From Rhodobacter maris (GTDB taxonomy: Bacteria > Pseudomonadota > Alphaproteobacteria > Rhodobacterales > Rhodobacteraceae): DNA of 64,000 nucleotides. The stretch covers positions 1-64,000 of the forward strand of contig NZ_OBMT01000011.1 of the NCBI RefSeq assembly GCF_900217815.1, read 5' to 3'. Made by a program: the position numbers and the translations under genes. The notes below the pieces were generated by a model. The model had not been told where the DNA came from, did no database searches, and worked only from the letters and a program-made list of their open reading frames with translations. Below are positions 36,073 through 44,285 of this stretch, one piece after another; position 1 is the stretch's first letter; each line of letters begins with the position of its first letter.

Positions 36073-36129
36073 GTGTCTAGAGTGATATTGGAGAGAGGTG
36101 TCGGGACAGTCAGGGGGGCCGAGGCCTGA
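36073..36129 (+). CDS. possible leader peptide (18 residues)
   Basis: A GTG codon sits seven bases after GGAGG inside an almost perfect anti-16S complement. The frame reads VSRVILERGVGTVRGAEA and then TGA. An in-frame ATG at 36055 would extend it to 24 residues but would lie before the ribosome site. The ribosome site is partly buried in a hairpin with 36029-36041. A peptide this short cannot be proved by sequence. Confidence 0.35.
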   Translation: MSRVILERGVGTVRGAEA

Positions 36130-36210
36130 GGGCAACCCCAAGGGTTTCATCCCTGGCTGGGACGGAGGATCTGATCCAGACCCTAACCGGACCATCTCCG
36201 TAGATCTCGG

Positions 36211-36245
36211 GGGTCGCGAGGGAAATCCCGCGGCCCTTTTCTTTT
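36211..36245 (+). terminator. rho-independent terminator of the structured locus
   Basis: GGGTCGCG (36211-36218) pairs with CGCGGCCC (36229-36236, one U-G pair), and TTTTCTTTT follows. It would stop transcripts before xseB. Confidence 0.8.
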
Positions 36246-36263
36246 GCGACTTATCGACCGGGC

Positions 36264-36285
36264 GGGGCGTTTGGCGCCCCTTTTT
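36264..36285 (+). terminator. second rho-independent terminator upstream of xseB
   Basis: GGGGCG (36264-36269) pairs with CGCCCC (36275-36280) around a 5-base loop, followed by TTTTT. It lies 28 bp after the first terminator, so xseB needs a promoter in 36286-36346 or read-through of both. Confidence 0.7.
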
Positions 36286-36346
36286 CGTTTCCGGGGCTGG
36301 AATTGCCGGGCGGAGCGTGGCACTCCAGAGGGACGTGGAGGGGCCG

Positions 36347-36589
36347 ATGACGGATGACGATATTTCCAAGATGACGTTCGAACAGGCGATGGCCGCGCTC
36401 GAACAGGTGGTCAATCAGCTCGAACGTGGCGAGGTGGCGCTTGATCAGTCGATCGCGCTCTCCGAACGCGGCGCAAAGCTCAAGGAGCGTTGCGCGAAAC
36501 TCCTCAAAGAGGCCGAGGAGCGGGTCGAAAAGATCATGCTCGGCGAGGGCGGGCAGCCCGTGGGCACGCAAGCGGTGGAAGGTCTGTGA
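36347..36589 (+). CDS. xseB: exodeoxyribonuclease VII small subunit
   Basis: Protein of 80 residues. MTFEQAMAALEQVVNQLERGEVALDQSI is the family core, ending in a charged helix (LKERCAKLLKEAEERVEKIML). It partners the large XseA subunit, not present in this window, in degrading single-stranded DNA. The ATG at 36347 follows GGAGGGG. The frame is open upstream as far as 36098, but that part overlaps the terminators. The stop overlaps the ispA start by one base (TGATG). Confidence 0.95.
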   Translation: MTDDDISKMTFEQAMAALEQVVNQLERGEVALDQSIALSERGAKLKERCAKLLKEAEERVEKIMLGEGGQPVGTQAVEGL

Positions 36590-37455
36590 TGTTCGAGGAA
36601 CGTCTGAAAGAGGTGCAGGACGCGGTCGAGGCCGCGATGCAGGCAGCGATTGCGGCGTTCCCGCAAAGCGATCTGCGCGACGCGATGGCCTATGCGGCGC
36701 AGGGCGGCAAGCGGTTGCGCGCCTTTCTCGTGCTTGAATCCGCGCGGATCCATGGCCTGACCGACGCACAGGCGATGCCTGCCGCGCTCGCCATCGAGGC
36801 GCTGCACGCCTACAGCCTTGTTCATGACGACATGCCCTGCATGGACAATGACGATCTCCGCCGCGGCCTGCCGACGGTGCACCGCAAATGGGACGAAGCC
36901 ACCGCTGTGCTGGTGGGCGATGCGCTCCAGACCCTCGCGTTTGAGCTTTGTGCCGATCCGGTGCTGGGCGATGCCGCGCACCGGATCGAGCTGGTAAAAG
37001 CGCTCGCCGTCGGCTCCGGCGCGGCAGGCATGGTCTATGGGCAGGCGCTCGACATCGCCGCCGAAACAGCCGCCGCGCCGCTTTCGCTCGACGACATCAT
37101 CAAGCTGCAGGCGGGCAAGACCGGGGCGCTGATTTCTTTTGCCGCGCAGGCGGGCGCCATTCTCGCGGGGGCCGACCGCGCCCCGCTCGCGGCCTATGCC
37201 AAGGCGCTGGGCCTTGCCTTTCAGATTGCGGACGACATCCTGGACGTGGAAGGCAGCGAGGAAACGGCGGGCAAGCGGCTGGGCAAGGATGCCGATGCGG
37301 GCAAGGCCACCTTCGTCTCGCATCTCGGCCTCGCGGGCGCCAAGGCGCGCGCCGCCGAGCTTGTGGCCGAAGCCGTCGCGGCGCTTGAGCCCTATGGGCC
37401 TGCCGCCGAACGCCTGCGCGATGCCGCGCGTTTTGTGATCGCCCGTGACAAGTGA
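36589..37455 (+). CDS. ispA: polyprenyl synthetase (farnesyl diphosphate synthase)
   Basis: Protein of 288 residues that condenses isoprenyl diphosphates. The first aspartate-rich motif is [13 protein letters not shown] and the second [24 protein letters not shown] near residue 40 binds the diphosphate. Length and the residues around the first motif fit farnesyl/geranyl diphosphate synthase. It lies between xseB and dxs, the standard alphaproteobacterial order, and supplies precursors for quinones, undecaprenyl phosphate and any carotenoids. Confidence 0.94.
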   Translation: MFEERLKEVQDAVEAAMQAAIAAFPQSDLRDAMAYAAQGGKRLRAFLVLESARIHGLTDAQAMPAALAIEALHAYSLVHDDMPCMDNDDLRRGLPTVHRKWDEATAVLVGDALQTLAFELCADPVLGDAAHRIELVKALAVGSGAAGMVYGQALDIAAETAAAPLSLDDIIKLQAGKTGALISFAAQAGAILAGADRAPLAAYAKALGLAFQIADDILDVEGSEETAGKRLGKDADAGKATFVSHLGLAGAKARAAELVAEAVAALEPYGPAAERLRDAARFVIARDK

Positions 37456-37462
37456 AAGACCG

Positions 37463-39373
37463 ATGAGCCAGCCGCCAATCACCCCCGTCCTCGACCGTGT
37501 TCGCCTGCCCTCCGACCTGAAGGGCCTTTCTGACCGCGAATTGCAGCGCCTTGCCGAAGAGCTGCGCGCCGAGACGATCTCGGCGGTGTCGGTGACCGGC
37601 GGTCATCTGGGCGCCGGGCTTGGCGTGATCGAGCTGACGGTTGCGCTTCATGCCATCTTTGATTGCCCGCGTGACAAGATCATCTGGGATGTGGGCCACC
37701 AGTGCTACCCGCACAAGATCCTCACCGGGCGGCGGGAGCGGATCCGCACGCTGCGCACCAAGGGCGGGCTCTCGGGCTTCACCAAGCGCTCCGAAAGCCC
37801 CTATGACGCCTTTGGCGCGGGGCACAGCTCCACCTCGATCTCGGCGGCGACGGGCTTCACCATGGCGCGCGAACTGGGCTCGGAATGCGGGGATGCGATT
37901 GCGATCATCGGCGATGGCGCGCTCACCGGCGGCATGGCCTTCGAGGCGCTCAACCACGCGGGCCACCTTGGCAAGCGCATGTTCGTGGTGCTCAACGACA
38001 ATGAGATGTCGATTGCGCCGCCCGTGGGCGCGCTTTCGGGCTATCTCACCCGGCTTTATGCCGAGGCGCCCTTGCAAGACCTCAAGGCGATGGCGAAAGG
38101 CGCGGTGAGCCTGCTGCCCGAAACGTTGCAGGAGGGCGCGCGCCGCGCAAAAGAGATGCTCAAGGGCATGGCGCTGGGCGGCACGCTGTTTGAGGAGCTG
38201 AATTTCTCTTATGTCGGCCCGGTTGACGGGCATGACCTCGAGACGCTTCTGCCGCTCTTCCGCACGCTCAAGGCGCGTGCGACGGGGCCGGTGCTGATCC
38301 ATGCGGTGACAAAGAAGGGCAAGGGCTATGCCCCCGCCGAAAACCGCCCCGACCGCGGCCATGCCACGGCGCGCTTTGATGTGCTCACCGGCGCGCAGGT
38401 CAAGGCGCCGTCGAACGCGCCGAGCTACACCAAGGTTTTTGCCGAGGCGCTGATCGATCAGGCAAGCCGTGACGAGAAGATTGTTGCCGTGACCGCGGCG
38501 ATGCCCGAGGGCACCGGGCTCAACCTTTTCGCTGACCGGTTCCCGCGGCGCTGCTTTGACGTGGGCATTGCCGAGCAGCATGGCGTGACCTTCTCGGCGG
38601 GTCTGGCGGCCGGAGGGATGAAGCCCTTCTGCGCGATCTATTCCACCTTCTTGCAGCGCGGCTATGACCAGATCGTGCATGACGTGGCGATCCAGCGGCT
38701 GCCGGTGCGCTTTGCCATCGACCGTGCGGGTCTTGTGGGCGCCGATGGCGCAACCCATGCCGGGAGCTATGACATCGCCTTCATGGCGAATCTGCCGGGC
38801 ATGGTGGTGATGGCGGCGGCCGACGAGGCTGAGCTTGTGCATATGGTTGCCACGGCGGCGGCGCATGACGAAGGGCCGATTGCCTTCCGCTATCCGCGCG
38901 GGGAGGGGATGGGCGTCGATATGCCCGAGCACGGCATGCCGCTTGAGATCGGCAAGGGCCGGATCGTGTCAGAGGGCGCGCGGGTCGCGATCCTCTCCTA
39001 TGGCACGCGTCTGGCCGAGGTGCTCAAGGCGCGCGAAGCCCTGGCCGCGCGCGGCATGGCGCCCACCGTGGCGGATGCCCGCTTTGCCAAGCCGCTCGAT
39101 ACCGACCTTATCCTGCGGCTCGTGGCCGAGCATGAGGCGGTGATCTGCATCGAAGAGGGTGCGGTGGGCGGCTTTGGCTCCCATGTCGCGCAGTTCCTGA
39201 GCGCGCAGGGCGTGTTCGACCGGGGCTACAAGTTCCGTTCGATGGTGCTGCCCGATACGTTCATCGACCACGCCAGCCCCGAAGATATGTATGCCAGCGC
39301 CAAAATGAACGCCGAACATATCGAGGCGAAAGTACTCGAACTGCTTGGCGTTGCCGTGGCGAAGCGCGCCTGA
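37463..39373 (+). CDS. dxs: 1-deoxy-D-xylulose-5-phosphate synthase
   Basis: Thiamine-diphosphate enzyme of 636 residues, the first step of the MEP isoprenoid pathway. TPP and substrate motifs are present: [61 protein letters not shown] and VLNDNEMSI. The ATG at 37463 follows GAAAG, 7 bp after the ispA stop; a GTG at 37445 lies inside ispA. The gene is co-transcribed with ispA and probably xseB. Confidence 0.97.
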   Translation: MSQPPITPVLDRVRLPSDLKGLSDRELQRLAEELRAETISAVSVTGGHLGAGLGVIELTVALHAIFDCPRDKIIWDVGHQCYPHKILTGRRERIRTLRTKGGLSGFTKRSESPYDAFGAGHSSTSISAATGFTMARELGSECGDAIAIIGDGALTGGMAFEALNHAGHLGKRMFVVLNDNEMSIAPPVGALSGYLTRLYAEAPLQDLKAMAKGAVSLLPETLQEGARRAKEMLKGMALGGTLFEELNFSYVGPVDGHDLETLLPLFRTLKARATGPVLIHAVTKKGKGYAPAENRPDRGHATARFDVLTGAQVKAPSNAPSYTKVFAEALIDQASRDEKIVAVTAAMPEGTGLNLFADRFPRRCFDVGIAEQHGVTFSAGLAAGGMKPFCAIYSTFLQRGYDQIVHDVAIQRLPVRFAIDRAGLVGADGATHAGSYDIAFMANLPGMVVMAAADEAELVHMVATAAAHDEGPIAFRYPRGEGMGVDMPEHGMPLEIGKGRIVSEGARVAILSYGTRLAEVLKAREALAARGMAPTVADARFAKPLDTDLILRLVAEHEAVICIEEGAVGGFGSHVAQFLSAQGVFDRGYKFRSMVLPDTFIDHASPEDMYASAKMNAEHIEAKVLELLGVAVAKRA

Positions 39374-39394
39374 AGACCCTGCTTTGGGGCGGCC

Positions 39395-40012
39395 TCAGGC
39401 CGCTTCTTCGGCGCTGAGCAACCCTTCGGCGACCAGACGCTTCGCCCAGCCCTCGGGCTGCGTGAAAAGATGCGTTTTCCAGCCGCGTGCGGATGCCGCA
39501 GCGATGTTTTCGGGCCGGTCATCGGCAAACAGCAGATCAGTGCCCGATAGCCCGCTTTCCTCCTCAAGCAGCGCATAAAAGCGCGGGTCGGGCTTCATCA
39601 TGCGCCGATGCGCCGAGACAAAGAGCCGGTCGAAGGTGGTGAGGTAGGGATAGGCCTCGCAGGCGATCTCGAAGGTTTCGGCACCGAAGTTCGAGAGCGC
39701 AAAAACCGGCACGCCACGGGCTTTCAGCGCGCCAAGGAGCCGCGCGGAATGGGGGATGCCGGGCGAGGCCATGGTGAGCCATTCATCATGCCAGAGCATG
39801 ATTTCTGCCGCCCATTGCGGGAAGGCCGCGGCCTGTGCCGCGATCCGGGCATGAAACGGCGCGCCAAGGTCAATTTCTTCATTCGCCGCCTCGATCCCGC
39901 TTTCGGCAAAAAAGGCGCGGGCGCGTTCTGCCCCGAGACGGGCCTCATAAAACGTGTCCGGGTTCCATTCGATCAGCACCTTGCCGATGTCGAAGACGAC
40001 AGCCTTGGTCAT
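39395..40012 (-). CDS. HAD family hydrolase
   Basis: Protein of 205 residues in the HAD superfamily (YihX-like). The nucleophile motif is AVVFDIGKVLIEWNP, where the +2 acid is replaced by Gly as in several YihX-like hydrolases. Motif II is FALSNFGAETF, motif III the Lys of MMKPDPRFYALL, and motif IV LLFADDRPENI. Substrate is probably a sugar phosphate, but this is not determinable. The ATG overlaps the end of the upstream AEC transporter by 4 bp, so the two form an operon. Confidence 0.9.
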   Translation of the reverse strand: MTKAVVFDIGKVLIEWNPDTFYEARLGAERARAFFAESGIEAANEEIDLGAPFHARIAAQAAAFPQWAAEIMLWHDEWLTMASPGIPHSARLLGALKARGVPVFALSNFGAETFEIACEAYPYLTTFDRLFVSAHRRMMKPDPRFYALLEEESGLSGTDLLFADDRPENIAAASARGWKTHLFTQPEGWAKRLVAEGLLSAEEAA

Positions 40013-40926
40013 GTATGCACCCATGCGATGACGGCGGGGATGGTGAGGATGCTCGCGGCGGTCGAGAACAGGATCGCCGAAGACACCCGTTGTGGGGCCA
40101 CCCCAAAATGCGCGGCGAGAATGTAGACATTGCCCGCGACGGGGAGTGCCGCGGCTGCGATCATCACGCCCGCCGCGAAGGGCTCGACCGGGAAGAGAAA
40201 GAGCGCAGCCACTGCCACCGCGGCCGGATGCAGAAACAGTTTGGCGCCCGAAAGCCAGAGCGCCGGGCCAACCTTTTCCGCGCTGCGGCCCGCGAGCGAG
40301 GCGCCAATGGCAAACAGCGCGCCCGGTGTGGCGGCCCCGCCGAGGATCTTCATGAATTCGTCGAGCGGGCCGGGCATCGGAAGGTGCAGCAGCGCCCAGG
40401 CGAGACCGGCGATCATCGAGACGATCATCGGGTTCTTTGCCAGCCCGAGCGCAAGCGGGGCCAGCGCCACCCGGCCATGGCGCGCATAGGTGACAAGAAG
40501 CGTGATCAGCGTGGAAAACACGATCATGTCGGCGGCAAGCACCATCAGCACCGGCCCCGCGGCCTTGGGCCCCAAAAGCACCACAAGCATCGGCACGCCG
40601 AGAAAGCCGGTATTGCCGGTCATCGCGGTATGGGCCTCCATCGCCGCCTCGGCCAAGGGGCGCGCGCGCGCCTTGGCAACGGCAAAGCCGATGATCCACA
40701 CAAAGATTGAGCCGGCGAGATAGGCGGCGAAAAAGGCCGGGTCGAACAGCTCTTCAAGCGGCAGCGTGGCGGTGAAGCGAAACAGCATCGCCGAGAGCGC
40801 AAAGTAAAAGACGAATTTCGTCAGCCAGGCGGTGGCCTCGGGCGGAAAAAACCGCGCCCGCCCGGCCCCCCAGCCAAGCGCGATCAGCCCGAAGAAGGGC
40901 AGCGTCTTGAGAAAGATCTCCCACAT
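40009..40926 (-). CDS. AEC family transporter
   Basis: Membrane protein of 305 residues with about ten helices, in the auxin efflux carrier family. The N-terminal FGLIALGWGAGRARFFPPEATAWL and the central FLGVPMLVVLLG repeat are typical. Members export small carboxylates or malate-like acids. It overlaps the downstream HAD gene by 4 bp. The start at 40926 is the first ATG and gives a normal length. Confidence 0.88.
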   Translation of the reverse strand: MWEIFLKTLPFFGLIALGWGAGRARFFPPEATAWLTKFVFYFALSAMLFRFTATLPLEELFDPAFFAAYLAGSIFVWIIGFAVAKARARPLAEAAMEAHTAMTGNTGFLGVPMLVVLLGPKAAGPVLMVLAADMIVFSTLITLLVTYARHGRVALAPLALGLAKNPMIVSMIAGLAWALLHLPMPGPLDEFMKILGGAATPGALFAIGASLAGRSAEKVGPALWLSGAKLFLHPAAVAVAALFLFPVEPFAAGVMIAAAALPVAGNVYILAAHFGVAPQRVSSAILFSTAASILTIPAVIAWVHT

Positions 40927-40965
40927 GCCTCAGCGCTAGCACGGGCTGCGCTGCGGCGCCAGCAC

Positions 40966-41943
40966 TCAGCCCGCGCCGATCAACGCGCCCGCGGCAAAGA
41001 CCAGCGCGCCGCCGATCACCACTTGAATCACCGCCCGCAGAATGGGCGTTTCCATGTATTTGTTCTGGATCCAGGCAATCGCCCAAAGCTCGACGAAAAC
41101 GATGATCATGGCGATCACCGTTGCGGTCCAGAAATCCGGGATCAGATAGGGGAGCGCATGGCCGAGCCCGCCCACCGCCGTCATGATGCCTGAGGCGAGG
41201 CCGCGCTTGAGCGGGCTGCCACGACCAGAGATCACGCCGTCATCATGGGCGGCTTCGGTGAAGCCCATCGAGATGCCCGCGCCGGTGGCGGCGGCAAGGC
41301 CCACAAGCAGCGTGGTGTGGGTATCTTGCGTTGCAAAGGCGGTGGCAAAGATCGGCGCCAGCGTGGAGACGGAGCCATCCATCAGCCCCGCGAGCCCCGG
41401 CTGCACCCATGTCAGCACGAATTGCCGATGCGCGGCGTGATCTTCCTCGGATTTCGTCTCGCCATCGAGATGTTCGGCCACGAGTTGCTCGGCGCGCGTC
41501 TCATGTCCCTGTTCGGCGGCGGCCAGATCGCCCAGAAGCTTCCGCGTCGCGGCATCCTGGGTGCGTTGCGCAGCATAGGTATAGAACCGCCCCGCGGCCC
41601 GCTCCATCTCTTCCGCCTCCGCCCGGATCGTCTCGAGCGAGAGGTTGGTGGCGAGCCAGACCGGTTTGCGATTGTAAAAGCCCGAGACATGCTCCCGGCG
41701 GATTAGCGGAATCACCTCGCCAAAGCGCGCGCGGTGCCGCTCGATCAGAAGCCGGCGATGCCCGTCTTCCTCTTCCGCCATCCCGTCGAAGACAGCCGCC
41801 GTGCCCGGATACTCGGCCCGGAGCCGCTCCGCATAGCTGCGATAGATCCGCGCGTCATCCTCTTCCGACGAGATGGCAAGGGCGAGAATCTCCTGTTCCG
41901 AGAGATCCTTGAACCGGCGACGGGAGGCGATTCCGGGCAGCAT
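40966..41943 (-). CDS. mbfA: membrane-bound ferritin/VIT iron exporter (MbfA-type)
   Basis: Protein of 325 residues with two parts. The N-terminal 165 residues form a ferritin-like (rubrerythrin-type) diiron domain with EEDDARIYRSYAERL, EEEDGHRRLLIERH, and AAAEQGHETRAEQL providing Glu/His ligands. The C-terminal half is a VIT1/CCC1-type membrane domain (GLMDGSVSTLAPIFATAFA, GFTEAAHDDGVISGRGSP). Such proteins export excess iron, and in Bradyrhizobium and Agrobacterium the gene is repressed by Irr. An ICE-box-like site overlaps the predicted promoter, consistent with that control. Confidence 0.92.
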   Translation of the reverse strand: MLPGIASRRRFKDLSEQEILALAISSEEDDARIYRSYAERLRAEYPGTAAVFDGMAEEEDGHRRLLIERHRARFGEVIPLIRREHVSGFYNRKPVWLATNLSLETIRAEAEEMERAAGRFYTYAAQRTQDAATRKLLGDLAAAEQGHETRAEQLVAEHLDGETKSEEDHAAHRQFVLTWVQPGLAGLMDGSVSTLAPIFATAFATQDTHTTLLVGLAAATGAGISMGFTEAAHDDGVISGRGSPLKRGLASGIMTAVGGLGHALPYLIPDFWTATVIAMIIVFVELWAIAWIQNKYMETPILRAVIQVVIGGALVFAAGALIGAG

Positions 41944-41954
41944 GGGAGTCCTTT

Positions 41955-41971
41955 CTTGGAATGGTTCTAAA
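41955..41971 (-). promoter_or_regulatory. ICE-box-like Irr operator upstream of mbfA
   Basis: Read in the direction of mbfA, the site is TTTAGAACCATTCCAAG. The known ICE box is TTTAGAA-N3-TTCTAAA, so one half is perfect and the other matches at five of seven positions. It ends 12 bp before the ATG and overlaps the predicted -10. Confidence 0.6.
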
Positions 41972-41997
41972 ATATTGGCGCTGCCCGAACATACAAC
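41969..41997 (-). promoter_or_regulatory. predicted mbfA promoter
   Basis: TTGTAT (41992-41997) and TATTTT (41969-41974), 17 bp apart on the minus strand, are a good match to sigma-70 elements. Transcription would start near 41962, leaving a leader of about 20 bases. The -10 hexamer overlaps the ICE-box-like site, so binding there would block it. Confidence 0.5.
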
Positions 41998-42037
41998 CGA
42001 AATATATAAACCATCCAGTTCATTTCCTCTTGAAAAA

Positions 42038-42082
42038 CTGAACCGAAGAGTTCATATGGCTTATATGAACCGAGTGGTTCAG
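42038..42082 (+). repeat. 45-bp imperfect dyad upstream of small exported protein gene
   Basis: Centred at 42060: outer arms CTGAACC (42038-42044) and GGTTCAG (42076-42082), inner arms GTTCATAT (42050-42057) and ATATGAAC (42063-42070), with a five-base centre. It ends just before the AGGAG ribosome site of the next gene. A further GTTCA lies at 42018. The TGAAC/GTTCA half-sites recur at 21, 11, 16 and 11 bp. It could be a DNA operator or an RNA hairpin in the leader. Confidence 0.7.
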
Positions 42083-42096
42083 AAAAGGAGAATGAT

Positions 42097-42255
42097 ATGA
42101 AACGCCTCATTTCCGGTCTTGTTCTGGCGACCGTGACCGCTACCGCGGCGGCGGCGGGGGGCTGGAGCTTCGATATCCCGCGGCTCGACTTCCCGACCAC
42201 CGCGAGCGTCTCGACCCAGGGCTGCAGCCATTTGACGCAGACCTGCAAGCTGTAA
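42097..42255 (+). CDS. small exported protein, unknown family
   Basis: Protein of 52 residues with a strong AAAAGGAG ribosome site. The first 20 or so residues are a Sec signal peptide (RLISGLVLATVTATAAAA). The mature peptide of about 30 residues is short and contains FDIPRLDFP and two cysteines near the C-terminus, which could form a disulfide. No known family was recognised. It is divergent from mbfA across a shared intergenic region, which hints at regulation by iron or envelope state but proves nothing. A stem-loop (42275-42313) follows the stop. Confidence 0.75.
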   Translation: MKRLISGLVLATVTATAAAAGGWSFDIPRLDFPTTASVSTQGCSHLTQTCKL

Positions 42256-42274
42256 AGGCGCCCGCGCAACAAGC

Positions 42275-42313
42275 CTGGCCGCGGTCAACAGGCAATTGAC
42301 CCCGCTGGGCCAG
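42275..42313 (+). terminator. stem-loop after small exported protein gene
   Basis: CTGGCC (42275-42280) pairs with GGCCAG (42308-42313) and inside it GGTCAA (42283-42288) pairs with TTGACC (42296-42301), leaving a 7-base loop. No T-run follows, so termination is uncertain. Confidence 0.4.
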
Positions 42314-42355
42314 CGCCCTACCCATTGAGTCTGAAATCCGGACCGGGAGGAGCGC

Positions 42356-42964
42356 ATGGCCGAACCGCAAGATGCCCTGATCGTCATCGACATCCAGAAT
42401 GACTTCTGCCCCGGTGGTGCGCTGGCGGTAGCTGGGGGTGACGAGATCCTGCCGCAGGTGAATGCGCTGATGGCGCAATTTCCCATCAGCGTGCTGACGC
42501 AGGACTGGCACCCGGAAAACCATACGTCCTTTGCCGCCAACCATCCCGGCGCGGCGCCCTTCTCGCCATTGCAGATGCCCTACGGGATGCAGACGCTCTG
42601 GCCGAGCCATTGCGTGCAAGGCTCGGAGGGGGCGGATTTCCACCCCGGGCTCGATGTCGAACGCGCAGAGCTGATCCTGCGCAAGGGCTTCCGCCCCGGC
42701 ATCGACAGCTATTCCGCGTTTTTCGAAAACGACCGCACCACCGCCACGGGGCTCGCGGGCTATCTGCGCGAGCGCGGCATCACGCGGCTGACCTTCGTGG
42801 GCCTCGCGCTCGATTACTGCGTCGGCTGGTCGGCGCTGGATGCGGCGCGGCTCGGCTTTGAGGTGCGCGTGATCGAGAGCGCCTGCCGCGCCATCGACCT
42901 TGACGGCTCGCTGGAGGCGGCGCGCGCGGCGATGCAGGCCGCGGGCGTGGTGCTGGACGCCTGA
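42356..42964 (+). CDS. pncA: nicotinamidase
   Basis: Isochorismatase-fold enzyme of 202 residues that converts nicotinamide to nicotinic acid. The catalytic Asp is in [16 protein letters not shown], the Lys in [17 protein letters not shown], and the nucleophilic Cys in [16 protein letters not shown]. Metal-binding residues appear in [24 protein letters not shown] site precedes the ATG. It is followed immediately by pncB, so the pair forms a complete nicotinamide-to-NaMN salvage route. Confidence 0.97.
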   Translation: MAEPQDALIVIDIQNDFCPGGALAVAGGDEILPQVNALMAQFPISVLTQDWHPENHTSFAANHPGAAPFSPLQMPYGMQTLWPSHCVQGSEGADFHPGLDVERAELILRKGFRPGIDSYSAFFENDRTTATGLAGYLRERGITRLTFVGLALDYCVGWSALDAARLGFEVRVIESACRAIDLDGSLEAARAAMQAAGVVLDA

Positions 42965-42965
42965 C

Positions 42966-44258
42966 ATGGTCGATATTGCCACCCGCGTCTACAACCACCG
43001 CTGGCGGATCGACCCGATCGTGCGCTCGCTGCTTGATACCGATTTCTACAAGCTGCTGATGTGCCAGTCGGTCTATCGCAATGCGCGCGACACGCAGGTG
43101 ACCTTTTCGCTGATCAACCGCACCAAGGCGATCCGGCTCGCCGATCTGATCGACGAGGGGGAGCTGCGCGCCCAGCTCGACTATGCCCGTGGTCTGCGGC
43201 TCACCCGGGGCGAAAGCACCTGGCTCAGAGGCAACACCTTTTACGGCAAGCGGCAGATGTTCCGCTCCGATTTCATGGAGTGGTTCGAGACCTTCCAGCT
43301 CCCGCCCTATCACCTCGAGAAACGCGACGGGCAATATGAGCTCACCTTCGAGGGCGCCTGGCCCGAGGTGATGATGTGGGAGATCCCGGCGCTTGCGATC
43401 CTGATGGAGTTGCGTTCGCGCGCCGTTCTGGGCGACATGAAGCGCTTCGAACTGCAGGTGCTCTACGCCCGCGCGATGACCCGCGTGTGGGAAAAGATCG
43501 AGCGGCTGCGCAAGATCGAAGGGCTGAAGATCGCCGATTTCGGCACGCGGCGGCGGCACGGGTTTTTGTGGCAGGACTGGTGCGTGCAGGCGATGCTCGA
43601 AGGGCTGGGCGAGGCCTTCACCGGCACCTCGAACTGCCTGATCGCGATGCGGCGCGACCTTGAGGCGGTGGGCACCAATGCCCATGAGTTGCCGATGGTC
43701 TTTGCCGCGCTCGCCGAAACCGAGCATGAGTTGCGGCAGGCGCCCTACAAGGTGCTTGAGGCTTGGCACGAAGAGCACGAGGGCAACCTGCGCATCATCC
43801 TGCCCGACACCTATGGCACGAACGGCTTTCTGGCCCATGCGCCCGACTGGCTCGCCGCCTGGACCGGGGTGCGGATCGATTCCGGCAACCCGTTCGAGGG
43901 CGCGCAAAGGGCGATCGACTGGTGGCGGGCGCGCGGCGAAGATCCGCGCAAAAAACTGATCATCTTTTCCGACGGGCTCGACGTGGCGCAGATCGAGGAT
44001 CTGCATGCCCATTTCCGCGGCCAGGTGAAGGTGAGCTTCGGGTGGGGCACACTGCTCACCAACGATTTCCGCAAGCTGGTGGCAGAAGATGCGCTCGCGC
44101 CCTTCAGCCTCGTGTGCAAGGCGGTGGCGGCGAACGGGCGGCCAACGGTGAAGCTTTCGGACAATCCCGAAAAGGCAACCGGCCCGGCCGAAGAGATCGC
44201 GCGCTATCGGCGCGTGTTTGAGGTGGGGGCGCAGGCGGCGATGCCGGTGGTGGTCTGA
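42966..44258 (+). CDS. pncB: nicotinate phosphoribosyltransferase
   Basis: Protein of 430 residues that makes NaMN from nicotinate and PRPP. Family blocks include [16 protein letters not shown] at the start, [39 protein letters not shown] and [12 protein letters not shown]. The ATG at 42966 is one base after the pncA stop; the upstream in-frame GTG lies within pncA. The two genes are co-transcribed. The length is typical. Confidence 0.97.
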   Translation: MVDIATRVYNHRWRIDPIVRSLLDTDFYKLLMCQSVYRNARDTQVTFSLINRTKAIRLADLIDEGELRAQLDYARGLRLTRGESTWLRGNTFYGKRQMFRSDFMEWFETFQLPPYHLEKRDGQYELTFEGAWPEVMMWEIPALAILMELRSRAVLGDMKRFELQVLYARAMTRVWEKIERLRKIEGLKIADFGTRRRHGFLWQDWCVQAMLEGLGEAFTGTSNCLIAMRRDLEAVGTNAHELPMVFAALAETEHELRQAPYKVLEAWHEEHEGNLRIILPDTYGTNGFLAHAPDWLAAWTGVRIDSGNPFEGAQRAIDWWRARGEDPRKKLIIFSDGLDVAQIEDLHAHFRGQVKVSFGWGTLLTNDFRKLVAEDALAPFSLVCKAVAANGRPTVKLSDNPEKATGPAEEIARYRRVFEVGAQAAMPVVV

Positions 44259-44274
44259 GGGCTTTCGCCCTCAG
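44255..44274. terminator. hairpin between convergent pncB and pit
   Basis: A perfect 8-bp stem, CTGAGGGC (44255-44262) with GCCCTCAG (44267-44274), has a 4-base loop and lies across the pncB stop. There is only a weak T content afterwards on the plus strand. Confidence 0.45.
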
Positions 44275-44285
44275 TATCTTCGCTC

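Larger units (their letters stand above)
36029..36245 (+). ncRNA. candidate structured RNA / leader locus
   Basis: Region between the YhhQ gene and xseB. CCACC...TCCTT at 36029-36041 pairs, with a 3-base bulge, with AAGGAGGTGG at 36059-36068. The block 36058-36071 (AAAGGAGGTGGTCC) differs by one base from the full complement of the 16S rRNA 3' end. An 18-codon frame (36073-36129) lies directly after it. The rest is GC-rich and potentially highly folded, and ends in a strong terminator at 36211-36245. No known RNA family was recognised. It could be a small regulatory RNA with an embedded peptide, or a leader. Confidence 0.4.

Noticed and set aside
36098-36346. In-frame upstream extension of xseB from a GTG at 36098
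   Set aside because: It runs through two rho-independent terminators, and the xseB family start fits the ATG at 36347. It is kept only as an ambiguity of the structured locus.
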